A stretch of DNA of 64,000 bases from AC-37 sp036389295 (GCA_036389295.1 DASVQB010000063.1:1-64000); one strand, 5' to 3'. Numbered from the stretch's first letter, positions 8,235 through 16,286 are shown. The notes: generated by a model from the sequence alone, not told the origin. Made by a program: numbers and translations.

Positions 8235-9209
8235 ATGGCATTCCCGGCGACGCGCATGCGCCGGCTCCGCAGGACGGGGCTGCTTCGCGGGATGGTGCGC
8301 GAGACCGAGCTGACGCCCGCGCACCTCGTCTACCCGATGTTCGTCGAGCTAGGGACCGACTCGCGGAGCCCGATCGAGGCGATGCCCGGCATCGACCGGC
8401 TGTCGATCTCGCACGCCGTCGAGGAGGCCGGCGAGGCGCACGAGCTGGGCGTCCCGGCCGTGCTGCTGTTCGGCATCCCGTCCCACAAGGACGAGCAGGC
8501 GTCCGGCGCCTACGACGAGGAGGGGGTGGTCCAGCTCGCCACCCGCGCGATCAAGGAGGCGCTGCCGGACCTGGTGGTCATCACCGACGTGTGCCTGTGC
8601 GAGTACACGTCGCACGGCCACTGCGGCGTGGTCCGCGCGGACGGCCGGGTGGACAACGACGTGACGCTCGAGCTGCTCGCCAAGACGGCGATCTCCCAGG
8701 CCGCCGCCGGCGCCGACGCCGTCGCGCCGAGCGACATGATGGACGGGCGGGTGGGCGCGCTTCGCTCGCAGCTCGACGCCGAGGGTCACGCCGAGACGCC
8801 GATCGTGGCCTACTCCGCGAAGTTCGCCTCCGCCTTCTACGGGCCGTTCCGCGAGGCCGCCGACTCCGCGCCCGCGTTCGGCGACCGGCGCGCGTACCAG
8901 ATGGACCCGGCCAACGCCGACGAGGCCGTGCGCGAGGCGCTGCTCGACGTGGAGGAGGGCGCCGACGTGGTGATGGTCAAGCCGGCGCTGCCCTACCTCG
9001 ACGTGGTGCGCCGCGTCAAGGAGGCCACGCGCGTGCCGGTCGCGGCCTACAACGTGAGCGGCGAGTACGCGATGGTGAAGGCCGCGGCGCGGGCCGGCTG
9101 GCTCGACGAGCGGGCCGCGGTGCTCGAGGCGCTCACCTCGATCCGCCGGGCCGGCGCCGACGTCGTCATCACCTACCACGCGAAGGAGGTGGCCGGGTGG
9201 CTGAGGTGA
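8235..9209 (+). CDS. hemB: Delta-aminolevulinic acid dehydratase (porphobilinogen synthase)
   Basis: 324 residues, standard length. Condenses two 5-aminolevulinate to porphobilinogen in the cytoplasm. The zinc-binding cysteine cluster DVCLCEYTSHGHCG is near residues 116-129, so this is a zinc-type enzyme. The two active-site lysines are in YSAKFASAFYGPFREA (near 195) and VVMVKPALPYLD (near 247). It opens a four-gene tetrapyrrole operon: its TGA overlaps or abuts the next gene's start, whose Shine-Dalgarno sequence GGAGG (9185-9189) is inside hemB. Confidence 0.97.
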   Translation: MAFPATRMRRLRRTGLLRGMVRETELTPAHLVYPMFVELGTDSRSPIEAMPGIDRLSISHAVEEAGEAHELGVPAVLLFGIPSHKDEQASGAYDEEGVVQLATRAIKEALPDLVVITDVCLCEYTSHGHCGVVRADGRVDNDVTLELLAKTAISQAAAGADAVAPSDMMDGRVGALRSQLDAEGHAETPIVAYSAKFASAFYGPFREAADSAPAFGDRRAYQMDPANADEAVREALLDVEEGADVVMVKPALPYLDVVRRVKEATRVPVAAYNVSGEYAMVKAAARAGWLDERAAVLEALTSIRRAGADVVITYHAKEVAGWLR

Positions 9210-10276
9210 CCCGCGCGCGGCCCAAGACCCGCTCGCGCGCCGGCGGCGCGGCGGTGCCGCTCGACGACCTCGACCGCCGGCTCCTCAACCTGCTCCAGGG
9301 CAGTTTCCCGCTGGAGCCGCGGCCGTTCGCGCGCGTGGCCGAGCTGGCGGAGGTGGCCGAGGACGAGGTGCTCGCCCGCACGCAGCGGCTGCTCGACGAG
9401 CGGATCGTCCGCCAGCTCACGCCGATCTTCGACACCCGCGCGCTCGGCTACGCGTCGATGCTGGTGGCCGCGAAGATCGACCCCGAGCACCCCCACCGCG
9501 CCGCGCAGGTCGTCAACTCCCACCCCGGCGTCTCCCACAACTACCTGCGCAACCACGACTTCAACCTGTGGTTCACGATCGCGGTCGAGCCCGACTCGAA
9601 GCTGGGGCTCGAGGGCACGCTGGACGTCCTCGCCGAGGAGGCCGGCGCGGAGTCGATGCGCCAGCTCCCGACGCTCAAGCTGTTCAAGATCCGGATGGAC
9701 CTCGAGATGGAGGGCGGCACCGAGGCCCTCGCCAGCTCGGCGGTCGCGGCCGAGCCGGCCGAGCTCGAGCCGCAGCCGCACGACGACCTCGACGTGGCGG
9801 TGATCCGCGCGCTCCAGGGCGACATGCCGGTGGTGCCGGAGCCGTACGCGCCGGCGGCCGGCGCCCTCGGGATGCCGCAGGAGCGCCTGCTCGACCACCT
9901 CGCGGGGATGCAGGAGCGCCGGCTGCTCCGCCGCGTCGCGGCGATCCTCTACCACCGCCGCGCCGGGTTCTCGGCCAACGGAATGGGCGTCTGGCGCGTG
10001 CCGGACGACCGGATCATGGAGCTCGGCCCGCGGATGGCCGCCTTCCGCGGGATCTCGCACTGCTACCAGCGCCCCACCTACGCCGACTGGCCCTACTCGG
10101 TCTTCACGATGGCCCACGGCCGCTCGAAGGACGAGTGCGACGCGATCCTCGACGCGATCGCCGAGGAGACCGGCATCGAGGACCGCGCCACGCTCTACTC
10201 CTCGACCGAGTTCAAGAAGATCCGCCTCCTGTACTTCACCGACGACTTCAAGCGCTGGGAGGCGGAGCGGGTCTGA
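9197..10276 (+). CDS. Fused siroheme decarboxylase (AhbA-AhbB / NirDL-like), Lrp/AsnC fold
   Basis: 359 residues built of two homologous halves. Half one (about 15-175) has an AsnC-type helix-turn-helix (DDLDRRLLNLLQGSFP) and a RAM-like domain with GVSHNYLRNHDFNLWFTIAV. Half two (about 190-359) repeats this with DDLDVAVIRALQGDMP and ISHCYQRPTYADWPYSVFTM. The SHNY/NLWF and SHCYxRP/WPY signatures are those of AhbA/AhbB and NirD/L/G/H, which remove the C12 and C18 acetate carboxylates of siroheme on the way to heme or heme d1. GTG 9197 has GGAGG seven bases upstream; GTG 9206 (GTGA overlap with hemB) is the alternative. Lying between hemB and hemL, it argues for a tetrapyrrole enzyme and not a transcription factor. 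Confidence 0.85.
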   Translation: MAEVTRARPKTRSRAGGAAVPLDDLDRRLLNLLQGSFPLEPRPFARVAELAEVAEDEVLARTQRLLDERIVRQLTPIFDTRALGYASMLVAAKIDPEHPHRAAQVVNSHPGVSHNYLRNHDFNLWFTIAVEPDSKLGLEGTLDVLAEEAGAESMRQLPTLKLFKIRMDLEMEGGTEALASSAVAAEPAELEPQPHDDLDVAVIRALQGDMPVVPEPYAPAAGALGMPQERLLDHLAGMQERRLLRRVAAILYHRRAGFSANGMGVWRVPDDRIMELGPRMAAFRGISHCYQRPTYADWPYSVFTMAHGRSKDECDAILDAIAEETGIEDRATLYSSTEFKKIRLLYFTDDFKRWEAERV

Positions 10277-11562
10277 GCGCCCACGCCTCCGCCTCCACCC
10301 GCTCGGCCGAGCTCTACCAGCGCGCCCTCGGGCTCATCCCCGGCGGCGTGAACTCGCCCGTGCGCGCCATGCGGGCGATCGGGCGCGACCCGCTGTTCGT
10401 GGCGAGCGGATCGGGCGCCGAGCTGGTCGGCGCGGACGGCGAGCGCTACGTCGACTGGGTCCAGTCGTGGGGGCCGCTCGTGGCGGGTCACGCCCACCCG
10501 GCCGTGGTGGCCGCGGTGCGCGAGGCGGCCGGCCGGGGGACGAGCTACGGCGCCCCGACCGAGGGGGAGGTCGAGCTCGCCGCCGAGGTCGTGCGGCGGG
10601 TCCCGAGCGCCGAGATGGTCCGGATGACGTCCTCCGGCACCGAGGCGTCTATGAGCGCCCTGCGCCTCGCCCGGGCGGCCACCGGGCGCGACGCGGTCCT
10701 GAAGTTCGCCGGCGCCTACCACGGGCACGTGGACGGGCTGCTCGCCGACGCCGGCTCGGGGCTCGCGACCCAGGGCATCCCGGCCAGCCCGGGGGTGACG
10801 GCCGCCCAGGCGGCGGACACGGTCGTGGTGCCGTGGAACGACCGCGCGGCGGTCGAGCGCGCGCTCGCCGAGCGGCCGGTCGCCGCGGTCCTCTGCGAGC
10901 CGTGCCCGGCGAACATGGGGCTGGTGCCGCCGGACGAGGGCTTCCTGGCGTTCCTGCGCGAGGCCGCCGACGCGAGCGGCGCGCTGCTCGTCTTCGACGA
11001 GGTGATCTCGGGATTCCGGGTGGCCCGCGGCGGCGTCCAGGAGCGCGAGGGCGTGGCGCCCGACCTGACCGTCCTGGGGAAGGTCCTCGGCGGCGGGCTG
11101 CCCGCGGCCGCCTACGCGGGCCGGGGCGAGCTGATGGAGCGGGTCGCGCCGGCCGGCGACGTCTACCAGGCCGGGACGCTGTCGGGCAACCCGCTGGCGG
11201 TCGCCGCCGGCCTGGCGACGCTGCGACTGCTCGACGACGACGCCTACGCGGCCCTCGACCGGACGACCGAGCGGCTCGCGACCGGGCTCGCGGAGGCGGC
11301 GCGCGAGGCGGGCGTGCCCGTGCAGGTCCCGTGGACGACCGGGCTCCTCACCGTCTTCCTCTCGGCCGAGCCGGTCCGCGACTACGACGGCGCCCGAGCC
11401 TGCGACACGGACGCGCACGCCGCGCTCTGCCGGGCGCTCCTCGACCGCGGCGTCTACCCGCCCCCGTCGCAGTTCGAGGCCTGGTTCCCGTCGCTGGCGC
11501 ACGCCGACGAGCACGTCGAGCGGACGGTCGAGGCGGCCCGGGAGGCCTTCGCGTCGCTGTGA
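10273..11562 (+). CDS. hemL: Glutamate-1-semialdehyde 2,1-aminomutase, apparent CTG start
   Basis: 429 residues. Converts glutamate-1-semialdehyde to 5-aminolevulinate with PLP. Signatures: LIPGGVNSPVRAM near 25, RMTSSGTEASMSALRLAR near 118, FAGAYHGHVDGLL near 145, LLVFDEVISGFRVA near 240 and the PLP lysine in LGKVLGGGLPAAAY near 270. No ATG, GTG or TTG exists upstream of residue 26 in this frame; CTG 10273 overlaps the preceding TGA as CTGA and gives the expected family length, whereas GTG 10348 would cut off conserved sequence. A CTG start with translational coupling is therefore likely. Confidence 0.95.
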   Translation: MSAHASASTRSAELYQRALGLIPGGVNSPVRAMRAIGRDPLFVASGSGAELVGADGERYVDWVQSWGPLVAGHAHPAVVAAVREAAGRGTSYGAPTEGEVELAAEVVRRVPSAEMVRMTSSGTEASMSALRLARAATGRDAVLKFAGAYHGHVDGLLADAGSGLATQGIPASPGVTAAQAADTVVVPWNDRAAVERALAERPVAAVLCEPCPANMGLVPPDEGFLAFLREAADASGALLVFDEVISGFRVARGGVQEREGVAPDLTVLGKVLGGGLPAAAYAGRGELMERVAPAGDVYQAGTLSGNPLAVAAGLATLRLLDDDAYAALDRTTERLATGLAEAAREAGVPVQVPWTTGLLTVFLSAEPVRDYDGARACDTDAHAALCRALLDRGVYPPPSQFEAWFPSLAHADEHVERTVEAAREAFASL

Positions 11563-12083
11563 GCGCGGACGGCCGCCGCCCCCTGCTCGCCGAGGTGGTC
11601 GCCGCGGCCGACCCGTCGCTCGCGCCGTACGCGCGCCCGGTCGGCTCCGGGTCGCCCGTGGCCTCGTCGCCGCCCGACGCCGCCGCGCCGCCCGCGGCCG
11701 GGCCGCCCGTGCGCGACCCCGCCCGGGCCTTCGTCGTCGAGGCCGTGCGCGAGGGCTACCTGCTCCACTACGGCGAGCCGCGCGCCTTCGCCGGCATGGA
11801 CGGCGACCTGCGCCTGCTGGCGGGCGACTCCCTCTACGCCCTGGGCCTGGCCCGGCTCGCCGAGGCCGGCGACCTCGACGCCGTGGCCGAGCTCGCGGAC
11901 CTGATCTCGCTCTGCGCCTCGGCCCGCGCGGAGGGCGACGAGAGCCTGGCCGAGCGGCTCTGGGAGGCCTCGACCGCCGCCCTCGCCGGGACCGGCCCCG
12001 GCGCCCGGGCGCTCGCCGTCTCCGCGCAGGCGCCCCCTCGCCCGGACGGGGCGCAGGCGCCCCCTCGCCCGGACGGCGACTGA
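11559..12083 (+). CDS. Hypothetical protein at the end of the tetrapyrrole operon
   Basis: 174 residues from GTG 11559, overlapping the hemL stop (GTGA). I do not recognise a family. An Ala/Pro-rich stretch (about 20-50) separates an N-terminal segment LLAEVVAAADPSLAPYARP from a helical middle: FVVEAVREGYLLHYGEPRAF, then DLRLLAGDSLYALGLARLAE. The C-terminus holds a duplicated AQAPPRPDG unit encoded by a 27-base tandem repeat. The tight coupling to hemL suggests co-expression, but no role in heme synthesis can be assigned. Confidence 0.65.
   Translation: MSADGRRPLLAEVVAAADPSLAPYARPVGSGSPVASSPPDAAAPPAAGPPVRDPARAFVVEAVREGYLLHYGEPRAFAGMDGDLRLLAGDSLYALGLARLAEAGDLDAVAELADLISLCASARAEGDESLAERLWEASTAALAGTGPGARALAVSAQAPPRPDGAQAPPRPDGD
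12024..12076 (+). repeat. 27-base tandem duplication inside the 3' end of the hypothetical gene
   Basis: GCGCAGGCGCCCCCTCGCCC followed by GGACGG is present at 12024-12049 and again at 12051-12076, a period of 27 bases, so the reading frame is kept and nine residues are duplicated. This looks like slippage in a low-constraint tail. Confidence 0.8.
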
Positions 12084-12094
12084 AGCAGCCGCGC

Positions 12095-12226
12095 AACGGT
12101 TCGCGCGTCTCCCGTAACGCTCCGCTCGCCTCCCGGCGACCGCCCTTCAGAGCTTTGCTGCCTTTGGTCCGCATAGCGATGCGTAAACAGCAAAGCGGCC
12201 ACGCCCGCCGCCGGCGCACCGTTACG
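12095..12226. repeat. Nested inverted repeats in a 270-base gap
   Basis: The gap 12084-12353 holds no gene. Within it three sets of arms nest around one centre: AACGGT (12095-12100) / ACCGTT (12218-12223) with CGTAACG (12113-12119) / CGTTACG (12220-12226); GCTTTGCTG (12152-12160) / CAGCAAAGC (12188-12196); and CGCAT (12170-12174) / ATGCG (12179-12183). The centre is much more AT-rich than its surroundings. It could fold as an RNA hairpin ending the hem operon or act as a regulatory or small mobile sequence; the sequence alone does not decide. Confidence 0.5.
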
Positions 12227-12307
12227 AAGCAGCGACGAAGGTGACGGGAGGGCGACGGCCGCCCGCCGCGCGGGGCCGCATGGGGCCGGCCCGGGAGGCG
12301 CCCGCGA

Positions 12308-12313
12308 TAATGT
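12308..12313 (+). promoter_or_regulatory. Possible -10 box TAATGT for the qcr operon
   Basis: TAATGT is the best -10 match upstream of the Rieske gene, 40 bases before its GTG. That leaves room for an untranslated leader of about 33 bases. No convincing -35 hexamer is seen. Confidence 0.35.
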
Positions 12314-12353
12314 CTCGGGCGGGACGTGGACCGTCCCCGACCCCCTGACTCCA

Positions 12354-13010
12354 GTGGCCGACCACCCCAAGAGAGACCCGAAGTCGCCCTACACCAAGGA
12401 CCGGGAGCTGCCCGGTGCCTGGGAGGGCGAGACCGTCACCCGGCGGCGGGTCTTCACCGGCGGGGCGGTCGCCGCGGGCGGGATCATGACCGCCGCCTTC
12501 GGCCTGCCGGCGCTCGGCTTCGCGCTCGGCCCGATGTTCGAGCGGACCGAGCCGCTCCGGTTCCAGGACGTCGGCACCGAGCGCGACTTCAACACCCAGA
12601 GCTACGTGCCGCGCGTCATCACGATCACCGACGACGTGGGCGAGGCGGGGAAGACCACCATCTACGTCCGCAAGTTCGACCCCTCGCGCGACAAGGACGA
12701 CCTCGGCCAGCCCTACGTCGCGATCTCGACCCGCTGCATGCACCTCGGCTGCCCGATCCGCTACGTGGCGGCCTCCGAGCGCTTCATCTGCCCGTGCCAC
12801 GGCGGCGTCTACGAGTTCGACGGCTCGGTCGGCGGCGGCCCACCGGTCCGCCCGCTCGACCGGTTCGAGACCCGCGTCCGCGCCGGGCGCGTCCAGGTCG
12901 GCCCGCGGTTCTCGCTCAACTCGAAGCTCGAGCGGTTCAAGGTGCGCGACCCGTCGAACCACCTGGACGGCCTGTGGCAGTACCTCTACCCGTCGAGGCC
13001 GACCGTATGA
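12354..13010 (+). CDS. qcrA: Rieske iron-sulfur subunit of the quinol:cytochrome c reductase
   Basis: 218 residues from GTG 12354. The 2Fe-2S ligands are in CMHLGC (near 128-133) and CPCHGG (near 148-153), the paired CxH and CxxH boxes of Rieske proteins. The N-terminus has VTRRRVFTGGAVAAGGIMTA near residue 28, a Tat-like RRR-F motif followed by a single membrane anchor, matching the Tat genes 5 kb downstream. It transfers electrons from menaquinol to cytochrome c on the outer membrane face. Its stop overlaps the ATG of the cytochrome b gene. Confidence 0.95.
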   Translation: MADHPKRDPKSPYTKDRELPGAWEGETVTRRRVFTGGAVAAGGIMTAAFGLPALGFALGPMFERTEPLRFQDVGTERDFNTQSYVPRVITITDDVGEAGKTTIYVRKFDPSRDKDDLGQPYVAISTRCMHLGCPIRYVAASERFICPCHGGVYEFDGSVGGGPPVRPLDRFETRVRAGRVQVGPRFSLNSKLERFKVRDPSNHLDGLWQYLYPSRPTV

Positions 13011-13861
13011 GGCTGCTCCCCGGCCCGCTCCGCCGCCGCGCCCCCGACGAGGGCGAGAACGGCGCGCCGCGCACCGACGGCGACCTCCGGTCCGCCAACG
13101 GCGGGCGCGCCCTCCAGCGGGAGCGGAAGGCGGACCGCAACGCGCGGGTCGAGGCCGCCGCGGAGACCGGCATCTCGACGGCGGGCTGGCTCAACGAGCG
13201 CACCGGCGCCACGCCGTTCGTGCGCTGGTTCCTGTACCGCAAGGTCCCCGCCGGCCAGAACTGGTTCTACACGCTCGGCTCGGCGGCGATGTTCGCGTTC
13301 GTCTCGCAGGCCGTCACCGGCATCTTCCTCGCGATGTACTACCGGCCGTCCAGCAACGAGGCCTACGAGTCGACCCAGCACATCACGAACGACGTCTTCC
13401 TCGGCGAGCTCGTCCGCGGCATGCACCGGTGGGGGGCGACGGTGATGATCATCCTGGTCTTCCTCCACATGGGGAGGGTCTTCTTCTTCGGCGCGTACAA
13501 GTACCCGCGCGAGCTGAACTGGGTCATCGGCGTGGCGCTCCTGATCCTCACGCTGATGATGGGCCTGACGGGCTACCTGCTCCCGTTCGACACGCGCTCG
13601 TTCTGGGCCACGGTCGTCGCGGTGAACCTCAACTCGTCGGCGCCCGTGCTCGGCCCCTACATCGCGGACTTCCTGCGCGGCGGGGCGGAGTTCGGGGCCA
13701 CCACGATCAGCCGCTTCTACGCGCTCCACATGCTGCTGATCCCCGGCCTGATCGCCGCCCTGATGGGCGCGCACCTGTACCTCGTGGCCAAGCTCGGGGT
13801 CACCTCGCCGCCGTGGCTCAAGGCCGAGAAGGCGCGCGAGCTGGCCAAGGAAGAGATCTAG
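13007..13861 (+). CDS. qcrB: Cytochrome b (b6-type N-terminal) subunit
   Basis: 284 residues, with about 70 charged cytoplasmic residues before the first helix (FYTLGSAAMFAFVSQAVTG). Four transmembrane helices carry the two b-heme histidine pairs: GMHRWGATVMIILVFLHMGR and YALHMLLIPGLIAALMGAHL. The length and helix number match the cytochrome b6-like QcrB of Bacillus-type complexes, in which cytochrome b is split. The Qo/Qi quinone chemistry is completed by the next gene. The long polar N-terminal extension (ADEGEN... RERKADRNARVEAA region) is unusual. Confidence 0.94.
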   Translation: MRLLPGPLRRRAPDEGENGAPRTDGDLRSANGGRALQRERKADRNARVEAAAETGISTAGWLNERTGATPFVRWFLYRKVPAGQNWFYTLGSAAMFAFVSQAVTGIFLAMYYRPSSNEAYESTQHITNDVFLGELVRGMHRWGATVMIILVFLHMGRVFFFGAYKYPRELNWVIGVALLILTLMMGLTGYLLPFDTRSFWATVVAVNLNSSAPVLGPYIADFLRGGAEFGATTISRFYALHMLLIPGLIAALMGAHLYLVAKLGVTSPPWLKAEKARELAKEEI

Positions 13862-13871
13862 GCGGCCCGGC

Positions 13872-14582
13872 GTGAACGCCCGCGAGAAGGAGCAGTACCT
13901 CCGCGAGTACCACGTGATGAAGGAGAAGGGGAAGCCGTTCTTCCCCTACTCGGTGCTGAAGGACTCGGCCATGGCGTGCATCGTCATGGCGGTGATCATC
14001 GCGATGGCGATCATCCTCGGCGCGGAGCTCGGCCCGAAGGCCGACCCGACCTCGACCACGGTCACGCCGCGGCCCGAGTGGTACTTCTTCTTCCCGTTCG
14101 AGCTGCTCCGGGTCGTGAAGCCGGCCGAGCTCGTGGTCGTCGCCACCGTGGGCATCCCCACGATCTGGATGGCGCTGCTGTTCCTGCTGCCGTTCTACGA
14201 CCGCAACCCCGAGCGCCACCCGCTCCGGCGGCCGATCGCCACGCTCGCCGGCATCACCACGATCGCCGGCATGGCCTACCTGACGATCGAGGGCGCGCTC
14301 GCCGGCTCGCCGACCAAGATCGACATGAAGGTCGAGCACCGGCTCGAGCCGGGCCGCGACGTGGCCGCATCGTCGGGCTGCCTCGGCTGCCACCGGATCG
14401 GCGAGAACGGGAACTCGGGGCCGGGGCCGCCCCTCACCGAGGTCGGCGGGCGGCTGCCGCGGCAGGCGATCGCCCGCACGCTCGTGAACCCGACCGCGCC
14501 GATGCCCTCGTACGCGCGACTCCGCCAGCGGAACCCCGAGCAGTTCGACCAGCTGGTCGAGTTCCTCAGCTCGCTCAAGTAG
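13872..14582 (+). CDS. qcrC: Subunit IV of cytochrome b fused to a c-type cytochrome domain
   Basis: 236 residues from GTG 13872, eleven bases after qcrB. The first 150 residues are the C-terminal part of cytochrome b, with the Qo-site PEWY motif (TPRPEWYFFFPFELLR near 65) and three helices. Residues about 160-236 form a small cytochrome c with heme-binding CLGCH near 176 and a distal Met candidate in APMPSYARL. This fused architecture is that of Bacillus QcrC and differs from the diheme QcrC-QcrA-QcrB operon of most actinobacteria. Confidence 0.93.
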   Translation: MNAREKEQYLREYHVMKEKGKPFFPYSVLKDSAMACIVMAVIIAMAIILGAELGPKADPTSTTVTPRPEWYFFFPFELLRVVKPAELVVVATVGIPTIWMALLFLLPFYDRNPERHPLRRPIATLAGITTIAGMAYLTIEGALAGSPTKIDMKVEHRLEPGRDVAASSGCLGCHRIGENGNSGPGPPLTEVGGRLPRQAIARTLVNPTAPMPSYARLRQRNPEQFDQLVEFLSSLK

Positions 14583-14592
14583 CGTCTTCCGG

Positions 14593-15300
14593 ATGAGCCG
14601 CGTGGCGGCCCGCAGCGGCACGCTCCCCGAGGACCAGGTCCGGGCGATGTTCGACCGCATCGCGCGCGTGTACGACCCGATCAACGCGGTCATGACCGCC
14701 GGCATGCACCAGCGCTGGCGCGAGCGGGCCGCCGAGCTGGCGGCGCTCGGGCCGGGCGGCAGCGCGCTGGACGTCGCGACCGGGACCGGCGACCTCGCGC
14801 TCGCACTGCGGGAGCGCGTCGGCCCGGGCGGCCGGGTGATCGGCTGCGACTTCTCCGAGCGGATGCTCGAGCTGGCCCGCGCCAAGGCCCCCGACCTGAC
14901 GTTCGAGCCGGCGAACGCGCTCGACCTCCCGTACGGGGACGACGCTTTCGACGCCGCGACGGTCGGCTTCGGCGCGCGAAACTTCTCGGACCTCCCGCGC
15001 GGCCTCTCGGAGATGGCGCGCGTGGTGCGGCCGGGCGGTCGGGTCGTCGTGCTCGAGATCACGACCCCGGCGCGGCCGCCGCTCTCGTGGTTCTTCCGGC
15101 TCTGGTTCGACCGGCTCGTGCCGCTGATCGGCCGGCTCGCGGGCGACCCCGAGGCCTACACGTACCTGCCGAGCTCCGTGCGGCGGTTCCCGGACGCGCG
15201 CGCGCTGGGCGGGGCGATGGCCGCCGCCGGGCTCGTGGACGTGCGCTGGGTCGTGACGGCGGGCGGGATCATCGCCATCCACGTCGGGACCGTCGGGTGA
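14593..15300 (+). CDS. menG: Demethylmenaquinone methyltransferase (UbiE/MenG)
   Basis: 235 residues. SAM-binding motif I DVATGTGDLAL near 57, motif II CDFSERMLELARAKA near 85 and the family box GFGARNFSDLPRGLSEMARV near 125 identify UbiE/MenG, which C-methylates demethylmenaquinol as the last step of menaquinone synthesis. It follows the qcr genes by ten bases and precedes a polyprenyl diphosphate synthase, so the quinone and the complex that uses it are encoded together. A TAGCGT box at 14580-14585 lies seven bases before the ATG. Confidence 0.94.
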   Translation: MSRVAARSGTLPEDQVRAMFDRIARVYDPINAVMTAGMHQRWRERAAELAALGPGGSALDVATGTGDLALALRERVGPGGRVIGCDFSERMLELARAKAPDLTFEPANALDLPYGDDAFDAATVGFGARNFSDLPRGLSEMARVVRPGGRVVVLEITTPARPPLSWFFRLWFDRLVPLIGRLAGDPEAYTYLPSSVRRFPDARALGGAMAAAGLVDVRWVVTAGGIIAIHVGTVG

Positions 15301-16286
15301 GGACGGCCGGCGGGCCGCAGCTCGCGGCGGTCGCGGAGCTGGGCGGCGAGCGGCTGCGGTCGCTCCTCGACGCGACCGAGCGGCTGCTCCACGGCGTCGC
15401 GGACGGGCACGGCGAGCGGCTCGCCGCCCACGTCGCGGACACGCTCGACGCGGGCGGCAAGCGGCTCCGGCCGACGCTCGTCTACATCGCGGCCGGCGAG
15501 GCGTCGTCGGACCACCTCGTCGACGCCGGCGCGGCGGTCGAGCTGCTGCACATGGCCACGCTCGTCCACGACGACGTGCTCGACCGCGCCGAGCTGCGCC
15601 GCGGCCGGGCGACGGTCTTCGCGCGCGGGGGCCGGCTGGACGCGACGGCGACCGGCGACCTCCTGTTCTCGCGCGCGTTCGCGGTGCTCGCCGCGACCGG
15701 GAACGCCGAGGCCGTGCACGCGCTGTCGGACGCGTCGTCGGCGCTCGCCCGCGGGGAGCTGATGCAGCGCGACGACGCGTTCTCGCCCGCGGTCACCGCC
15801 GAGCGCTACCTGGAGCGCTGCCGGCTCAAGACCGCCCGCCTGTTCGAGGCCGCCTGCCGCCTGGGCGCGCTGCTCGGCGACCCGGGGGCCGGCGCCGCGG
15901 GCCCGCTCGGCGAGTTCGGCGAGCGGATCGGGATCGCGTTCCAGGTCTTCGACGACGTGCTCGACGTGTCCGGTCCGACCGAGCGCACCGGCAAGACGCG
16001 CGGCGCCGACCTGCTCGACGGCACGGTCACGCTCCCGCTGATCCTCGCGCGCGAGCGGGACCCCGAGCTCCGCGCGCTCGACCTGCGGAGCGCGGCGACC
16101 GACGCGGCCGGCGCGGCGGAGCTGTGCGACCGGATCGCCGCCACCGGCGCCCTCGAGGACGCGCGCGAGCACGCGCTCGGGCACGTGGCGGCCGGCAAGG
16201 CGGCCCTCGACGGCCTGGACCTCGGCGGCGCGCAGCGCGAGCTGCTCGACCTGGTGGCCGACGGCGTGATCGAGCGCTACGCCTGA
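15297..16286 (+). CDS. Polyprenyl diphosphate synthase (menaquinone side chain)
   Basis: 329 residues; GTG 15297 overlaps the menG stop (GTGA). Trans-prenyltransferase motifs: AGGKRLRPTLVY near 50, first Asp-rich motif LVHDDVLDRAELRRGR near 88, and second FQVFDDVLDVSG near 218 followed by GKTRGADLLDGTVTLP. It elongates isoprenoid diphosphates by adding IPP; heptaprenyl/octaprenyl-type chain length is likely given the menG neighbour, but the exact length cannot be read. It corresponds to HepT/GrcC-like large subunits. Confidence 0.92.
   Translation: MRTAGGPQLAAVAELGGERLRSLLDATERLLHGVADGHGERLAAHVADTLDAGGKRLRPTLVYIAAGEASSDHLVDAGAAVELLHMATLVHDDVLDRAELRRGRATVFARGGRLDATATGDLLFSRAFAVLAATGNAEAVHALSDASSALARGELMQRDDAFSPAVTAERYLERCRLKTARLFEAACRLGALLGDPGAGAAGPLGEFGERIGIAFQVFDDVLDVSGPTERTGKTRGADLLDGTVTLPLILARERDPELRALDLRSAATDAAGAAELCDRIAATGALEDAREHALGHVAAGKAALDGLDLGGAQRELLDLVADGVIERYA

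Noticed and set aside
9197..10276. Simple Lrp/AsnC transcription regulator
   Set aside because: Both halves carry the AhbA/AhbB-type SHNY and SHCYxRP/WPY signatures and the gene is embedded in a tetrapyrrole operon, so a siroheme decarboxylase fits better.
9197..10276. Heme d1 synthesis (NirDL) with denitrification
   Set aside because: No nirS, nirJ, nirF or other denitrification gene is in the window; the neighbours are general heme genes.
12084..12353. Insertion sequence remnant
   Set aside because: No transposase fragment and no flanking target-site duplication could be found; recorded only as nested inverted repeats.
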